Assembly: GCA_024508725.1 (NCBI GenBank)
Contig: JANINS010000004.1
Location: forward strand, 142,163 to 206,162
Origin: Chitinophagaceae bacterium
GTDB taxonomy: Bacteria > Bacteroidota > Bacteroidia > Chitinophagales > Chitinophagaceae
Length of the DNA stretch: 64,000 nt
Reading direction: 5' to 3'
Shown: positions 17,523-26,547 of the stretch, piece after piece
Layout of the letters: every line of letters begins with the position of its first letter
How positions within the stretch are numbered: the first letter of the stretch is position 1
Program-made: the position numbers and the translations under genes
The notes under the pieces: model-generated
What the model was told of the DNA's origin: nothing
Database searches by the model: none
The model's input: the letters and a program-made list of their open reading frames with translations, nothing else

Positions 17523-18098
17523 ATGCATGAAGAATTACTAAACAGATCCATAAGTCTGTTTGATACTTATGATAAGTGGAATGCCTTTTTAGATTTAGCA
17601 GACGCCCGTATTGAGCTTAAGAATTTTTTGTACCGGAAGGGAAAAGCTGAGATAACACAGTACTTCAATACAAAAGATTTAAAAGAGGGATGGTCTTTCA
17701 CTTCCTGGAATAACTGGGATTACCAATGGTATCTTACTGAATTTGGTAAGGATTCACTTTGTATCTGGATGTATGGTAACCGGATCGGTTTATGGTGTAA
17801 TGGGAATTTATTCGATTTGACGAAGGTCTCCACAATGTTATCTAACAGTAAATATTCAGTGTTATTATCACTCTTAAGAAATGACGAAACAGGTACCGGA
17901 GACTGGAAGGTGATAGAATATGGCAATTTTGTTTTCAGCAGCCCATTTGATGGCAAAATTGGCCCTGACCGGCTGGCCTGGTTTGTAGCCAATCATACAG
18001 CAGAATATATAAAGCAGCTGGCAGAGAAGGTGAATAGGTTTAGAGACCCTGAAATGACCAAGTTGTTACGTGAAATAAACGAACATTCAAAAAAGTAA
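17523..18098 (+). CDS. Hypothetical protein, partner of the PDDEXK_4-like gene
   Basis: A 191-residue soluble protein rich in Trp and aromatics (KEGWSFTSWNNWDYQWYLTEFGKDSLCIWMYGNRIGLWCNGN). I recognise no catalytic motif. It begins 10 bp after the nuclease-like gene, so the two are very probably co-translated. Candidate roles such as inhibitor or specificity subunit rest on this arrangement alone. Confidence 0.7.
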   Translation: MHEELLNRSISLFDTYDKWNAFLDLADARIELKNFLYRKGKAEITQYFNTKDLKEGWSFTSWNNWDYQWYLTEFGKDSLCIWMYGNRIGLWCNGNLFDLTKVSTMLSNSKYSVLLSLLRNDETGTGDWKVIEYGNFVFSSPFDGKIGPDRLAWFVANHTAEYIKQLAEKVNRFRDPEMTKLLREINEHSKK

Positions 18099-18206
18099 TG
18101 ACGTAATAGATGATAAGGCGACCCATCTATTGAAACGTGGGGCTATTATTCTTTGAAATAATTTATAAACGTGGTATCTTCCACTTACTCAAACGAAGTG
18201 TACCCT

Positions 18207-18812
18207 ATGACCCCAAAAGAACTCCTAAACTTCCTTGCAAATACTTCAGTTGGCTCTTCTGCTGTAAGAAACCAGGGCAGGGGTATCATAGATGTTATAA
18301 GAGATTGCATTAAGTATGAATTTGATTTTGATAAGTTCTTTTCAGCTTTAACCACCTGTGATGCCAGCTATCAACATTATCTCGACCGTTTTACTTCAGT
18401 TATGGCATGGCTGCCCGGGTTTGATGAGCATGACGAATTAAACGGTCATTATGTAACTTGGGGAACTGCCAGAAAGTGCATTAACCTCTTCATTCGTTCA
18501 TGCGTATATAATAACCGTTTTTGTGAGACTTACGGTTTGCGGGTTAACGATTTCAATACAAAGAGCTATATGCAACGGCTGGAAATTCCTCTTGACAGTT
18601 ATGCTGTGGCAGCGATCAAATTTTATTGTAACAAATTTGAACTTAATCATGATAAAAAACATGTAGATCATTTCAGTATCATCAGCCTTACGCCAGAACG
18701 TTCAAAAGAACTGCAACTTCTTGCTCATTGTATAAGCATTAAGATGGACATGTGCAGAATTGATCTTGATGTCATCTTTTATAAAAATGATAATCTCACT
18801 GACCAGAACTAA
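18207..18812 (+). CDS. Hypothetical protein
   Basis: About 201 residues from the ATG at 18207; a GTG at 18171 in the same frame would add 12 residues. It is soluble with several Cys and His scattered through it, but no clear metal motif and no recognised family. It lies between two nuclease-like genes, 8 bp before the DUF4268 gene, and is read in the same direction. Confidence 0.65.
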   Translation: MTPKELLNFLANTSVGSSAVRNQGRGIIDVIRDCIKYEFDFDKFFSALTTCDASYQHYLDRFTSVMAWLPGFDEHDELNGHYVTWGTARKCINLFIRSCVYNNRFCETYGLRVNDFNTKSYMQRLEIPLDSYAVAAIKFYCNKFELNHDKKHVDHFSIISLTPERSKELQLLAHCISIKMDMCRIDLDVIFYKNDNLTDQN

Positions 18813-18820
18813 ATTAAATC

Positions 18821-19978
18821 ATGTACCTAATCAACAAACAAACCAATGCCATTGAGAACATTAAGGCAGTCACTTTTTCTGAATTAGGTTTTAGAGAAAG
18901 AGGGCATTTACAAGAGTGGCTGGCGGGGCATCCTGAGGCTTTGGGTGAAGAACTGCTGATCATTCAAAAGGAGTTCAGTGGTTTTAATGATACGAATGAA
19001 AGACTTGACCTGCTTGCATTGGATAAGAAAGGAAATATCGTGGTAATTGAAAACAAACTTGACGATACAGGAAGAGATGTAACATGGCAGGCATTGAAGT
19101 ACGCATCGTATTGCTCAACATTAACAAAGGAACAAATACGTAATATTTATCAAGAATATCTTGATAGGAAAGGAACCGGTGACGAAGCTAGGACTAGGCT
19201 TTCCGAATTCTTTAGTAATACGGAGTATGATGAGTTGAGTTTAAACAGCAGGCAATCACAAAGAATAATGCTTGTTGCTGGAAGCTTTAGAAAAGAAGTA
19301 ACATCTACGGTTCTATGGCTTCTGAATTATAAATTGAGAGTGCAATGTTTTAAGGCTACGCCTTACGCGTTAAATGATCAAGTTTTTTTGACAATAGAAC
19401 AAATTATACCAACTAAAGATGCTGAAGATTATGTGATAAGTATGGCAGATAAGGCACAGGAAGATTTTCATACACAGGAGGAGCTAAAAGAAAGGCATCA
19501 CATAAGATTAGCCTTTTGGAATATGTTGTTGCCTAAGATAAAAGGAAGGTCTCCGATATTTCAGAATACCAACCCCACTAAGGATCATTGGTTAAGTGCA
19601 GGGGGTACAGGAATAGCCGGCTTATCTTACGCGTTTGTAGTAACAAGATCGTATGTTTCGGTGGAGCTAACTATTGGTAAAGCTGAAACTGTTGAAAATA
19701 AGCAAGTATTTGATGAACTCATCAGGTTTAAAGATGAAATTACTGCTGCGTTCGGAGATGAGCTTTCGTGGGAAAGACTTGATAATCGAAAAATGTGTAG
19801 AGTAGCCTATTATAAAGAAGGAGTAAGCATCTTCGAAAAACAAGAATGGGAAAGTATGGCAGATTTTTTAATAATGAATATGATAAAACTTGAACAATGT
19901 TTCAGGGAGCCGCTGAAAAAAGTGAAGCAGCAACTGAATGTGCCGAGTGAAGTAATAATAGATTATGCCAAAGGTTAA
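18821..19978 (+). CDS. DUF4268 protein with N-terminal PD-(D/E)XK-like nuclease domain
   Basis: A 385-residue protein. The N-terminal half has ERLDLLALDKKGNIVVIENKLDDTGRDVTWQALKYASY: an Asp, Glu-x-Lys and Gln pattern of a PD-(D/E)XK nuclease (about residues 65-110). The C-terminal ~150 residues (RLAFWNMLLPKIKG to the end) match DUF4268, often found in such nuclease-like proteins in accessory regions. The end overlaps the next WYL gene by 14 bp, so the nuclease and a regulator are translationally coupled. The target is unknown. Confidence 0.8.
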   Translation: MYLINKQTNAIENIKAVTFSELGFRERGHLQEWLAGHPEALGEELLIIQKEFSGFNDTNERLDLLALDKKGNIVVIENKLDDTGRDVTWQALKYASYCSTLTKEQIRNIYQEYLDRKGTGDEARTRLSEFFSNTEYDELSLNSRQSQRIMLVAGSFRKEVTSTVLWLLNYKLRVQCFKATPYALNDQVFLTIEQIIPTKDAEDYVISMADKAQEDFHTQEELKERHHIRLAFWNMLLPKIKGRSPIFQNTNPTKDHWLSAGGTGIAGLSYAFVVTRSYVSVELTIGKAETVENKQVFDELIRFKDEITAAFGDELSWERLDNRKMCRVAYYKEGVSIFEKQEWESMADFLIMNMIKLEQCFREPLKKVKQQLNVPSEVIIDYAKG

Positions 19979-20966
19979 AGACTTCTATAAACGTATTGAA
20001 ATAATTGATGAGTGTTTTCGTCAAAAAGGAAAGAAATGGACTGTTGACAATCTGCTAGAGACTGTCAACGAGAAATTAAGAGATCGTCTGGAAGAAGGCA
20101 TTAGCAAGAGAACATTACAGTATGCCTTAGACCATTTAATAAACGAAAAGCAAGCACCTGTAGGAAAGGAAACTATCGGCAGAGAGGTTTATTACTTCTA
20201 TGAAGATGCCAATTATTCTATCAAGAACTTACCCCTTAATGATGAAGAGATCATCTTATTAAAAGATGCAGTCGACGTAATTAAGCAAATAGGCGGAATC
20301 TCTATCGCCAGCGAGCTGGTAGAAGTAGTTACTAAACTTGAGAATACAATTGGCAAAAAAGAAGCGGAACCAAAGTCTGTAGTTCAGTTTGAAAAACACA
20401 CCCAAATCACTGGGCTAGAGTACCTGCATGATCTTCTAGTTGCGGTAAAACAGAAAATAGCCCTTAATGTGACCTATCAGCCGTTTGGAAAAGAACCTTA
20501 CATTCAAGTGATACACCCATATCTTTTAAAAGAATACAGAAATAGGTGGTTCCTTATTGGTAGAAACGGCGGCTTTAATACACTCTGCAATCTAGCATTA
20601 GACCGTATAAAATCTATAAAAACCGCAAAGAATGATTTTCAGGAGAATGATTTGTTTGATCCTGACACATACTTCAACAGTATGATTGGAGTTTCGTTAC
20701 CAATCAATGCTGAAGTGCAGCATATTATCATAAAAGTGAAAGGTTCTCTTTGCCCCTACATTCGCACTAAACCTATTCATACCTCGCAGAAACATGAACA
20801 AACACTTGAAGACGGAAGCGAATTGTTTACATTAAACGTCGTTGAGAATTATGAATTAAGATCTACACTTCTGAGTTATGGTAATGATCTTGAAGTATTG
20901 CAACCCCAAAGTTTAAGAGACGAGTTGAAGAAGATTTTCAAACACGGAGCAGACATGTATCATTAG
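19965..20966 (+). CDS. WYL-domain transcriptional regulator
   Basis: A 333-residue protein: an N-terminal HTH region (RIEIIDECFRQKGKKWTVDNLLE, then SKRTLQYALDHLI) and a WYL domain (YLLKEYRNRWFLIGRNGGFNTLCNLALDRIKSI; here WFL replaces WYL). The C-terminal region (YELRSTLLSYGNDLEVLQPQSLRDEL) is the usual WYL tail. It ends 1 bp before the first of six inverted-repeat promoter modules, so it is the best-placed candidate regulator of that set. This link is inference. Confidence 0.88.
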   Translation: MPKVKDFYKRIEIIDECFRQKGKKWTVDNLLETVNEKLRDRLEEGISKRTLQYALDHLINEKQAPVGKETIGREVYYFYEDANYSIKNLPLNDEEIILLKDAVDVIKQIGGISIASELVEVVTKLENTIGKKEAEPKSVVQFEKHTQITGLEYLHDLLVAVKQKIALNVTYQPFGKEPYIQVIHPYLLKEYRNRWFLIGRNGGFNTLCNLALDRIKSIKTAKNDFQENDLFDPDTYFNSMIGVSLPINAEVQHIIIKVKGSLCPYIRTKPIHTSQKHEQTLEDGSELFTLNVVENYELRSTLLSYGNDLEVLQPQSLRDELKKIFKHGADMYH

Positions 20967-20967
20967 C

Positions 20968-21002
20968 GTGCAAATACCTTGCACACAATGTAATGACATT
21001 TG
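20968..21002 (+). promoter_or_regulatory. Operator/promoter module 1 (inverted repeat + -7-like box)
   Basis: GTGCAA-ATACC-TTGCAC (20968-20984), then exactly 10 bp, then GACATTTG (20995-21002), a one-mismatch Bacteroidota -7 box. It lies 1 bp after the TAG stop of the WYL gene and heads the broken gene at 21019. The repeat sits where a -33 element would be. Confidence 0.75.
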
Positions 21003-21018
21003 GACCTTAATTGCATAT

Positions 21019-21386
21019 ATGAGCACAAACGTTCTGAAAACCGTCTTTAAGCCTGATATTAACTTTAAGGTTGAGCTTCTTTCTGATCAGGAACGAGCAA
21101 CAATCATTCATTGTACTGTTTGACTGATACTTTGATAAGAATTTGGAAAAGCACATACCTGGTTCAGCAGGACGGAGAACAGAAAAAGCTGTTACTGGCA
21201 TATAATATTCCAGAATATCCCTTTTGGAAATCTGTTGAACCTGGGCATGTCTTTACGCTTGTGTTTGAGGCTCTGGATAAAGCCTGCACCCTTTTCAATC
21301 TGGAAGAACAAATCTCGGAACCAGGTGGATTTATCGTTAAGAGAATAAAAAGGAACTCTACTGATGTATACCAACTTTTCATTTAG
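21019..21386 (+). pseudogene. Frameshifted ~120-residue gene of unknown family
   Basis: ATG at 21019 opens MSTNVLKTVFKPDINFKVELL and stops at TGA (21121-21123) after 34 codons. The frame two bases on continues at once as TDTLIRIWKSTYLVQQDGEQ and runs to 21386 (EPGGFIVKRIKRNSTDVYQ). Joined, they give a compact ~120-residue protein with no internal gap, so a small indel near 21120 has split one gene. A sequencing error is possible. The joined protein reminds me of small uncharacterised Bacteroidota proteins, but I cannot name a family. Confidence 0.65.
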
Positions 21387-21387
21387 G

Positions 21388-21422
21388 GTGCAAATAGATT
21401 GCACAAGAGAATTTCATCTTTG
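21388..21422 (+). promoter_or_regulatory. Operator/promoter module 2, upstream of rmuC
   Basis: GTGCAA-ATAGA-TTGCAC (21388-21404), 10 bp, then CATCTTTG (21415-21422). The module starts 1 bp after the TAG stop of the broken gene, and rmuC starts 21 bp after the -7-like box. Confidence 0.8.
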
Positions 21423-21443
21423 ACCAGTAAAAATTAATTTGCT

Positions 21444-22958
21444 ATGACAGAAGTTATCTTATATCTCGTCTTTGCCTTCGTGGGTGCGTCAATTGCCTGG
21501 ATAATTCGTAAACTCATATTTGAAAAAAACAGTGTCTCTATTACGGAGTTAGATCAAGTGAAACAACAACTGCAGGCAAAATCGTCAGCATTGGCTGTCG
21601 CTGAAAATCATGCGAATCTGTTGAAAGGAGAAAAGCAAGAAATGACAGTCGCCTTAAATGAAATGAATGAAAGACTAAAGGAAGCAACTAATAGCGTAAC
21701 GGCTAAAGCCACTCAAATAGAGAATTTAGATTTGTTATTATCAGATACGAAAACTGCATTGAGCACAGTCAACACTGAAAGTGATCAGTTACGTAGACAA
21801 TTAAGTGAAGCAAGAGAAATTATTGTCAATTTAAAAGCAGAAGCTGAGTTCAGGCAGGAAAAACTAGAAACTCAAAAAACAGAGATCGACAACCTCGGCA
21901 AGAAGTTCGAAGACAGCTTCAAGGTGCTGGCACAGCAAATTTTGGATGATAAAACGAAAACTTTTTCTGAGACACAGGAAAAGAACCTGAAAGGAATATT
22001 AGAGCCTTTGGAGAAGGAGATTAAAAGGTTTAAAGAAGACATCGAAACAAAGCAGAAGCATGAAAGCGAAGAAAGAGTTTCGCTGAAGGAACAGGTGAAG
22101 CAGATGACATCATTGAATCAAACACTCTCTGAACAAGCAAATAAACTTACCGAAACCTTAAGGCTGCAGGTTAAGCAACAAGGAGATTGGGGAGAATCAA
22201 TACTGGAAGCCATACTTGAAAATTCGGGTCTTCAGAAAGATCTCCAATATTTCACGCAACATAGTGCCCGGAATAATGATGGTAAACTTATCAGACCTGA
22301 TGTGGTGGTTAAATATCCAGACGATCGAAAGATCATTATCGATTCTAAGGTATCACTTACACATTATTATAACATGTGCAGTGCCGTAACGGAAGATGAA
22401 CAAAAGGCGTGTCTAGCTCAGCTGATAGCCTCTATTCGCAGCCATATTGACGGGCTTAGCTACAAGAACTACGCTGATATCGCTCAGGCATTGGACTTTA
22501 TCATCATGTTCGTGCCTGTTGAGCCTGCCTACATTGCAGCTATGCATGGCGATCCGGAGTTGTGGCAATACGCATATAAAAGAGGCATACTGCTAATAAG
22601 TCCTGCTAATTTGATCGCAACGCTGAAGTTGGTAAAAGACATGTGGCAGAAGGATGCAGTGGATAAGAATGCACAGGAAATATCGGAGAAAGCTGGAAAA
22701 TTGTATGATAAGTTAGTTGGCTTTGTAGAAACTTTTGAAAAAGTAGGCACTCAGTTAGGGAAAGCGAGTGACTGCTGGGAGGATGCAAGAAAGCAGCTAA
22801 CCTCAGGTAAAGGGAACTTAATCAGCCAGGCTGCTAGAATGAACGCCTTAAAGATTAACTCCAAAAAGGAACTTCCTGAGCAATTGATTAGTGAAGCGAT
22901 ACTGAATGATGATTTAATAATAGAACCGCCAATAGAAGAAACTCTGGAACAAGCATGA
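21444..22958 (+). CDS. rmuC: RmuC-family DNA recombination/nuclease-like protein
   Basis: A 504-residue protein with one N-terminal membrane segment (residues ~3-20), a long coiled coil to about residue 240, then the RmuC core: GDWGESILEAILENSGL, RPDVVVKYPDDRKIIIDSKVSL (a PD-(D/E)XK-like Asp...Asp-Ser-Lys) and the AALDFI/FVPVEPAY region. RmuC limits certain DNA rearrangements, and rmuC relatives often travel with restriction systems. It is the first gene of the unit under module 2, and its last codons overlap the next gene (ATGA-type, 4 bp). Confidence 0.9.
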   Translation: MTEVILYLVFAFVGASIAWIIRKLIFEKNSVSITELDQVKQQLQAKSSALAVAENHANLLKGEKQEMTVALNEMNERLKEATNSVTAKATQIENLDLLLSDTKTALSTVNTESDQLRRQLSEAREIIVNLKAEAEFRQEKLETQKTEIDNLGKKFEDSFKVLAQQILDDKTKTFSETQEKNLKGILEPLEKEIKRFKEDIETKQKHESEERVSLKEQVKQMTSLNQTLSEQANKLTETLRLQVKQQGDWGESILEAILENSGLQKDLQYFTQHSARNNDGKLIRPDVVVKYPDDRKIIIDSKVSLTHYYNMCSAVTEDEQKACLAQLIASIRSHIDGLSYKNYADIAQALDFIIMFVPVEPAYIAAMHGDPELWQYAYKRGILLISPANLIATLKLVKDMWQKDAVDKNAQEISEKAGKLYDKLVGFVETFEKVGTQLGKASDCWEDARKQLTSGKGNLISQAARMNALKINSKKELPEQLISEAILNDDLIIEPPIEETLEQA

Positions 22959-25678
22959 CATTACACGAAGCAATAGAAGTCGTATTACGAGAAGCTCGAC
23001 GTCCTTTGAAACCGTCGGAAATCGCAAATACAATTAATTCAAGAAGATTATACTTAAAGGGTGATAGTAGTGAAGTTGGAGCTAACCAAGTTTCTGCCAG
23101 AGTAGCTAAACACGCTGATTTATTTCGATTAACCCAACAGGGTGTCTCTCTTCATGATATTAGTCTTAAGCCTTACCGTGACTTCATGTTGAGATTAACG
23201 GATATCCTGCGAAAAAACCTTCCGGCCGATGCGATTATTATTAACGATCATGTAGCATCATTCATGACATTAATCTATCATCAAGGTCATGACACTCCGA
23301 TATCTCCTAACGATATCTATTCACCGAAAGGGTTTATCATCTCTTTGTTTAGAACAGTCGAGAATAGAGATCCAAAACTGCTCAACCTTTTTGATGATAC
23401 AGTTCATTTGGTATCGTCGATTTTATCCGAGTTCGAAACTGAACAGATTTTAAGATTAATTGCAAGCTACCGGTTTATCGAGCTGCCAAAACCTTCTCGA
23501 GAGGAGTTTAGCTCATTCTTTAATGATACGGTTAACTTTTTTAATTGGAGAAATAATTTCAAAGGAGGAGAATTATCAACTCCAACGATTTTATCAACTC
23601 TTATGGCGTCTTTATACCAGCTACCGCCAAATTCAACGGTATTTGATCCATTTGCTGGAAGAGCAAGCACTTTATTCGAACTCGTACAAAAGCATAGGGA
23701 GGATATCCAAGAAGTGGTAGCTGGAGATTTAGTTCATAGTTCAATTGTTTCCGGCTCCTTGAATTTATATAATTCGGGATTGCAGAACTTTCAGTATGAA
23801 AAATGTGATGCGTTTCTTGGGTGGAAGAGAAAGATAAATGCAGATCTTTTCATTTCTAATCCACCATTTGGAGGGAAATATAACTTCTATGATCATCATA
23901 CTGAATGGCAATTTGAACCCACTACGGATAGCAGCTCTAATGTTATACAACTTGCATTATTTCATTTAGACCACAAAGGAAAAGCAGTACTAATTCTGCC
24001 GGAATCTTTTCTATTCAACAGTAATAAACCTGCAGTTGCTTTAAGAAAGCGTTTGATCGAAGACGATATTTTACATGGGCTTATCCTACTGCCTAAGAAT
24101 TCATTCAAGCCTTTTACGTCAGCTAATGCAGTAGTCGTTCTTTTGGACAAGAGTAAAACAAGTAAGAGTACTGGGATTTACATTTATGATGCGTCTGATG
24201 TTGCTGTAGGCGACTTACAAAATGAAGTAGGTGATATTGCAAGTGCTTTCCATAGTGAGGTTTCCAAAAAAGATAAGGCACGTTGGGTGCGGAAAGAGGA
24301 ATTTGAGAAAAACAGGTATGACTTTTCCGTCAAGCGTTATCTATTACAGGATTTGGAAGGAGCAGGATTTACTAAACTAAAAAATCTGATAGAGGAATAC
24401 TTTATTGGAGCATATATACCCTCTGACAATCTTAATAGCGTCGAAGGTATTCCTTACATCCAAGTTGGAGATCTATCAGATAGAGAAGGCTTAGAAACTA
24501 TAGCAAAGTCAAACATTAAGAGCTACATATCAGATATCGAGCTCGTGAACCCCTCAGTTAGAAGAGTTGAATCAGGATGTGTTTTGATTGCAAAAGTTGG
24601 TGCAAAACTTAAGCCTACTCTCTTTGATGAGAAATATACAGCAATACCAAGCTCAAATATTGTCGTTTTACGACCGAAATCAAATGTTATCTCTGCTGAA
24701 TATTTGATTTCTCAGCTTCAAAGCGAGTATGTTCAACAACAAATTGATGTTATTAGAAGGTATAATACTATTCCAAGCTTCAATTTGAAAGATTTATTAG
24801 AGACTAAAATCAAGATACTGACCTATGTAGATCAGCAAAGGTATGTCGCCACTTACTATTCCAGAAAAGCCACTATAATTGAAAAAGCTGAAGCAAAAAG
24901 CAAAGACGATGAACTGTACAACCTGATATCGAGAATTAAACATGAGGTGAAGCAGCCTGTATCCTCAATTGGTATCGATATTTCAATTTTGCTAGATTAT
25001 TTATTACAAAAACAAAATGAAAATGATACTATCTCTCTGCAAGATTATGCTATAGAACCGCTGCCGGGGCAGAATGACAAAGATTTGGAAGCTACAAAGG
25101 TCATCAATATCATAAACCGGATTAAAGCTTCAGTTGAAGATGCACAAGAAACCCTAACTAAAGCAGAAGAAACCCTTAATATCGGGAAAGGTGCTATCAA
25201 ACTCCAGGGTGTAGAAATTAAACATTTTCTTGAGACTAAGATATTCCCGTTGTATGCTAATGCCAACTGCCTTCTTGAAGTTACAGGGAAAGAATATGTT
25301 GTATCAGGGGACGAATACCAATTGAAAGTTTTATTCAAGCATTTAATTGATAATGCTCTCAAATATGGATTTTTTAAAAGAACTAAGAAGGATGAGAATT
25401 TAATTAGAATAGAATTAAACAAAGATGTTCAGAGGAGTTTTGCCGAAATCATTGTAATGAACAACGGTGAACCATTTTCAAAGGGATTCAATAAAAAGAT
25501 TTTTGAAACAAAGGGGTTGACCAATAACCGAGATAATGGTTCTGGCTTTGGCGGCTATCACATTAAACGAATTATAGAAAACCATAAAGGTGAATTTTAT
25601 ATAGCACCGGAAGAAGAAGTTCAGTTCAGTGAGTTCAAAGTGAAATTCAAAATTTATTTACACTTAAATCTCAAGTAA
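22955..25678 (+). CDS. HARE-HTH / N6-adenine methylase / HsdS-like / histidine-kinase-like fusion protein
   Basis: A 907-residue protein with domains in an unusual order. Residues 1-70: HARE-HTH-like (PLKPSEIANTINSR). Residues ~190-400: a class I N6-adenine methylase core, motif I FDPFAGR (230-236) and catalytic NPPFGG (302-307). Residues ~470-625: a target-recognition-like region similar to an HsdS half (YIQVGDLSD, IPSFNLKDLLETKI). Residues ~655-905: a histidine-kinase-like module with IKHEVKQP (putative phospho-His663), N-box HLIDNALKYG (Asn800) and a GSGFGG lid (862-867). It overlaps rmuC by 4 bp and the receiver-like gene by 1 bp. It may modify DNA and signal to its neighbour (inference). 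Confidence 0.8.
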   Translation: MTLHEAIEVVLREARRPLKPSEIANTINSRRLYLKGDSSEVGANQVSARVAKHADLFRLTQQGVSLHDISLKPYRDFMLRLTDILRKNLPADAIIINDHVASFMTLIYHQGHDTPISPNDIYSPKGFIISLFRTVENRDPKLLNLFDDTVHLVSSILSEFETEQILRLIASYRFIELPKPSREEFSSFFNDTVNFFNWRNNFKGGELSTPTILSTLMASLYQLPPNSTVFDPFAGRASTLFELVQKHREDIQEVVAGDLVHSSIVSGSLNLYNSGLQNFQYEKCDAFLGWKRKINADLFISNPPFGGKYNFYDHHTEWQFEPTTDSSSNVIQLALFHLDHKGKAVLILPESFLFNSNKPAVALRKRLIEDDILHGLILLPKNSFKPFTSANAVVVLLDKSKTSKSTGIYIYDASDVAVGDLQNEVGDIASAFHSEVSKKDKARWVRKEEFEKNRYDFSVKRYLLQDLEGAGFTKLKNLIEEYFIGAYIPSDNLNSVEGIPYIQVGDLSDREGLETIAKSNIKSYISDIELVNPSVRRVESGCVLIAKVGAKLKPTLFDEKYTAIPSSNIVVLRPKSNVISAEYLISQLQSEYVQQQIDVIRRYNTIPSFNLKDLLETKIKILTYVDQQRYVATYYSRKATIIEKAEAKSKDDELYNLISRIKHEVKQPVSSIGIDISILLDYLLQKQNENDTISLQDYAIEPLPGQNDKDLEATKVINIINRIKASVEDAQETLTKAEETLNIGKGAIKLQGVEIKHFLETKIFPLYANANCLLEVTGKEYVVSGDEYQLKVLFKHLIDNALKYGFFKRTKKDENLIRIELNKDVQRSFAEIIVMNNGEPFSKGFNKKIFETKGLTNNRDNGSGFGGYHIKRIIENHKGEFYIAPEEEVQFSEFKVKFKIYLHLNLK

Positions 25679-26544
25679 TGAAACCGATCAATGTTCTTAT
25701 GTATGAAGATAATGTTCCTTATAGCGAAAGCTTTAAATTGAAAGCGCAGCAGAAAAGGATTCTTGTCGAAATCACTAATAATGTAGATAATTTGCTCGAA
25801 GCACTGGAAGCGAATCCAAGAAAGCACAAATTTGTGGTGCTTGATGCCAGAGCTTATTTGCATGAGGGACAAACCCAGGGAACTGAATCGGAAGCAAATT
25901 TGCACAAAATATTTAAGCAAATTGATCGAATTGCAAAAGCCCAAGACAGAGTAATTCCATATTGTGTAAATACGGGTTTTGCCGAAATAAAACTTCAATA
26001 TAACGAAGTACTGGAGTGTCCTATTTACGAAAAAGGACAAGAAGATGACCTCATTGAATTCATTTGGCAAACGTATAACGACACAGATGCAGCCAAACTC
26101 AGACAAGACTTCCCAGAGCCATTTGATTTCGCTGATAGCTATTTTGATGATGCTGATTTAGAAGTATTATCCCAGCTGCTGTATAAAAATGCCTTTAAGT
26201 CTGAAAAGATTGCTGACAGAATCGATAACCTTACTAGACTTCGACGTATAGTAGAGCACACCATGGATATTATTTATCATCATCACCTAAATCAACAATC
26301 TGGAATAATTCGCAATCGATCCTCAAGAGCCTCAGATATTACTAATTATTTAAAAGGATTAGGGGTTGTGCCTCCGCAGATTTCTGGTTCAATTTTTAAT
26401 ATTCTGAGTACAGCAAGTAGCTTTGGAAGCCATACACCAGAGCAGGCTGAACAAATTGAAGATTATCCGACAAGTAATTCGATTGTAAGTCTCACCTTTG
26501 GGCTGTTCGAAATTTTTATTTGGGCAAAAAAACTATTAAACTAA
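25678..26544 (+). CDS. Receiver-like (response-regulator-like) protein with unknown output domain
   Basis: A 288-residue protein. The first ~120 residues look like a receiver: an acidic pair at Glu10/Asp11 (MYEDN), and VVLDARAYL placing Asp56 where the phosphorylated Asp sits. A clear conserved Lys near residue 105 is not obvious. The helical C-terminal part (SQLLYKNAFKSEKIADRIDNLTRLRRIVEH to the end) is unrecognised and has no HTH. Its start overlaps the stop of the kinase-like fusion (1 bp), which makes it the natural phosphorylation partner. hsdM starts 3 bp after it. Function inferred. Confidence 0.65.
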   Translation: MKPINVLMYEDNVPYSESFKLKAQQKRILVEITNNVDNLLEALEANPRKHKFVVLDARAYLHEGQTQGTESEANLHKIFKQIDRIAKAQDRVIPYCVNTGFAEIKLQYNEVLECPIYEKGQEDDLIEFIWQTYNDTDAAKLRQDFPEPFDFADSYFDDADLEVLSQLLYKNAFKSEKIADRIDNLTRLRRIVEHTMDIIYHHHLNQQSGIIRNRSSRASDITNYLKGLGVVPPQISGSIFNILSTASSFGSHTPEQAEQIEDYPTSNSIVSLTFGLFEIFIWAKKLLN

Positions 26545-26547
26545 CCC

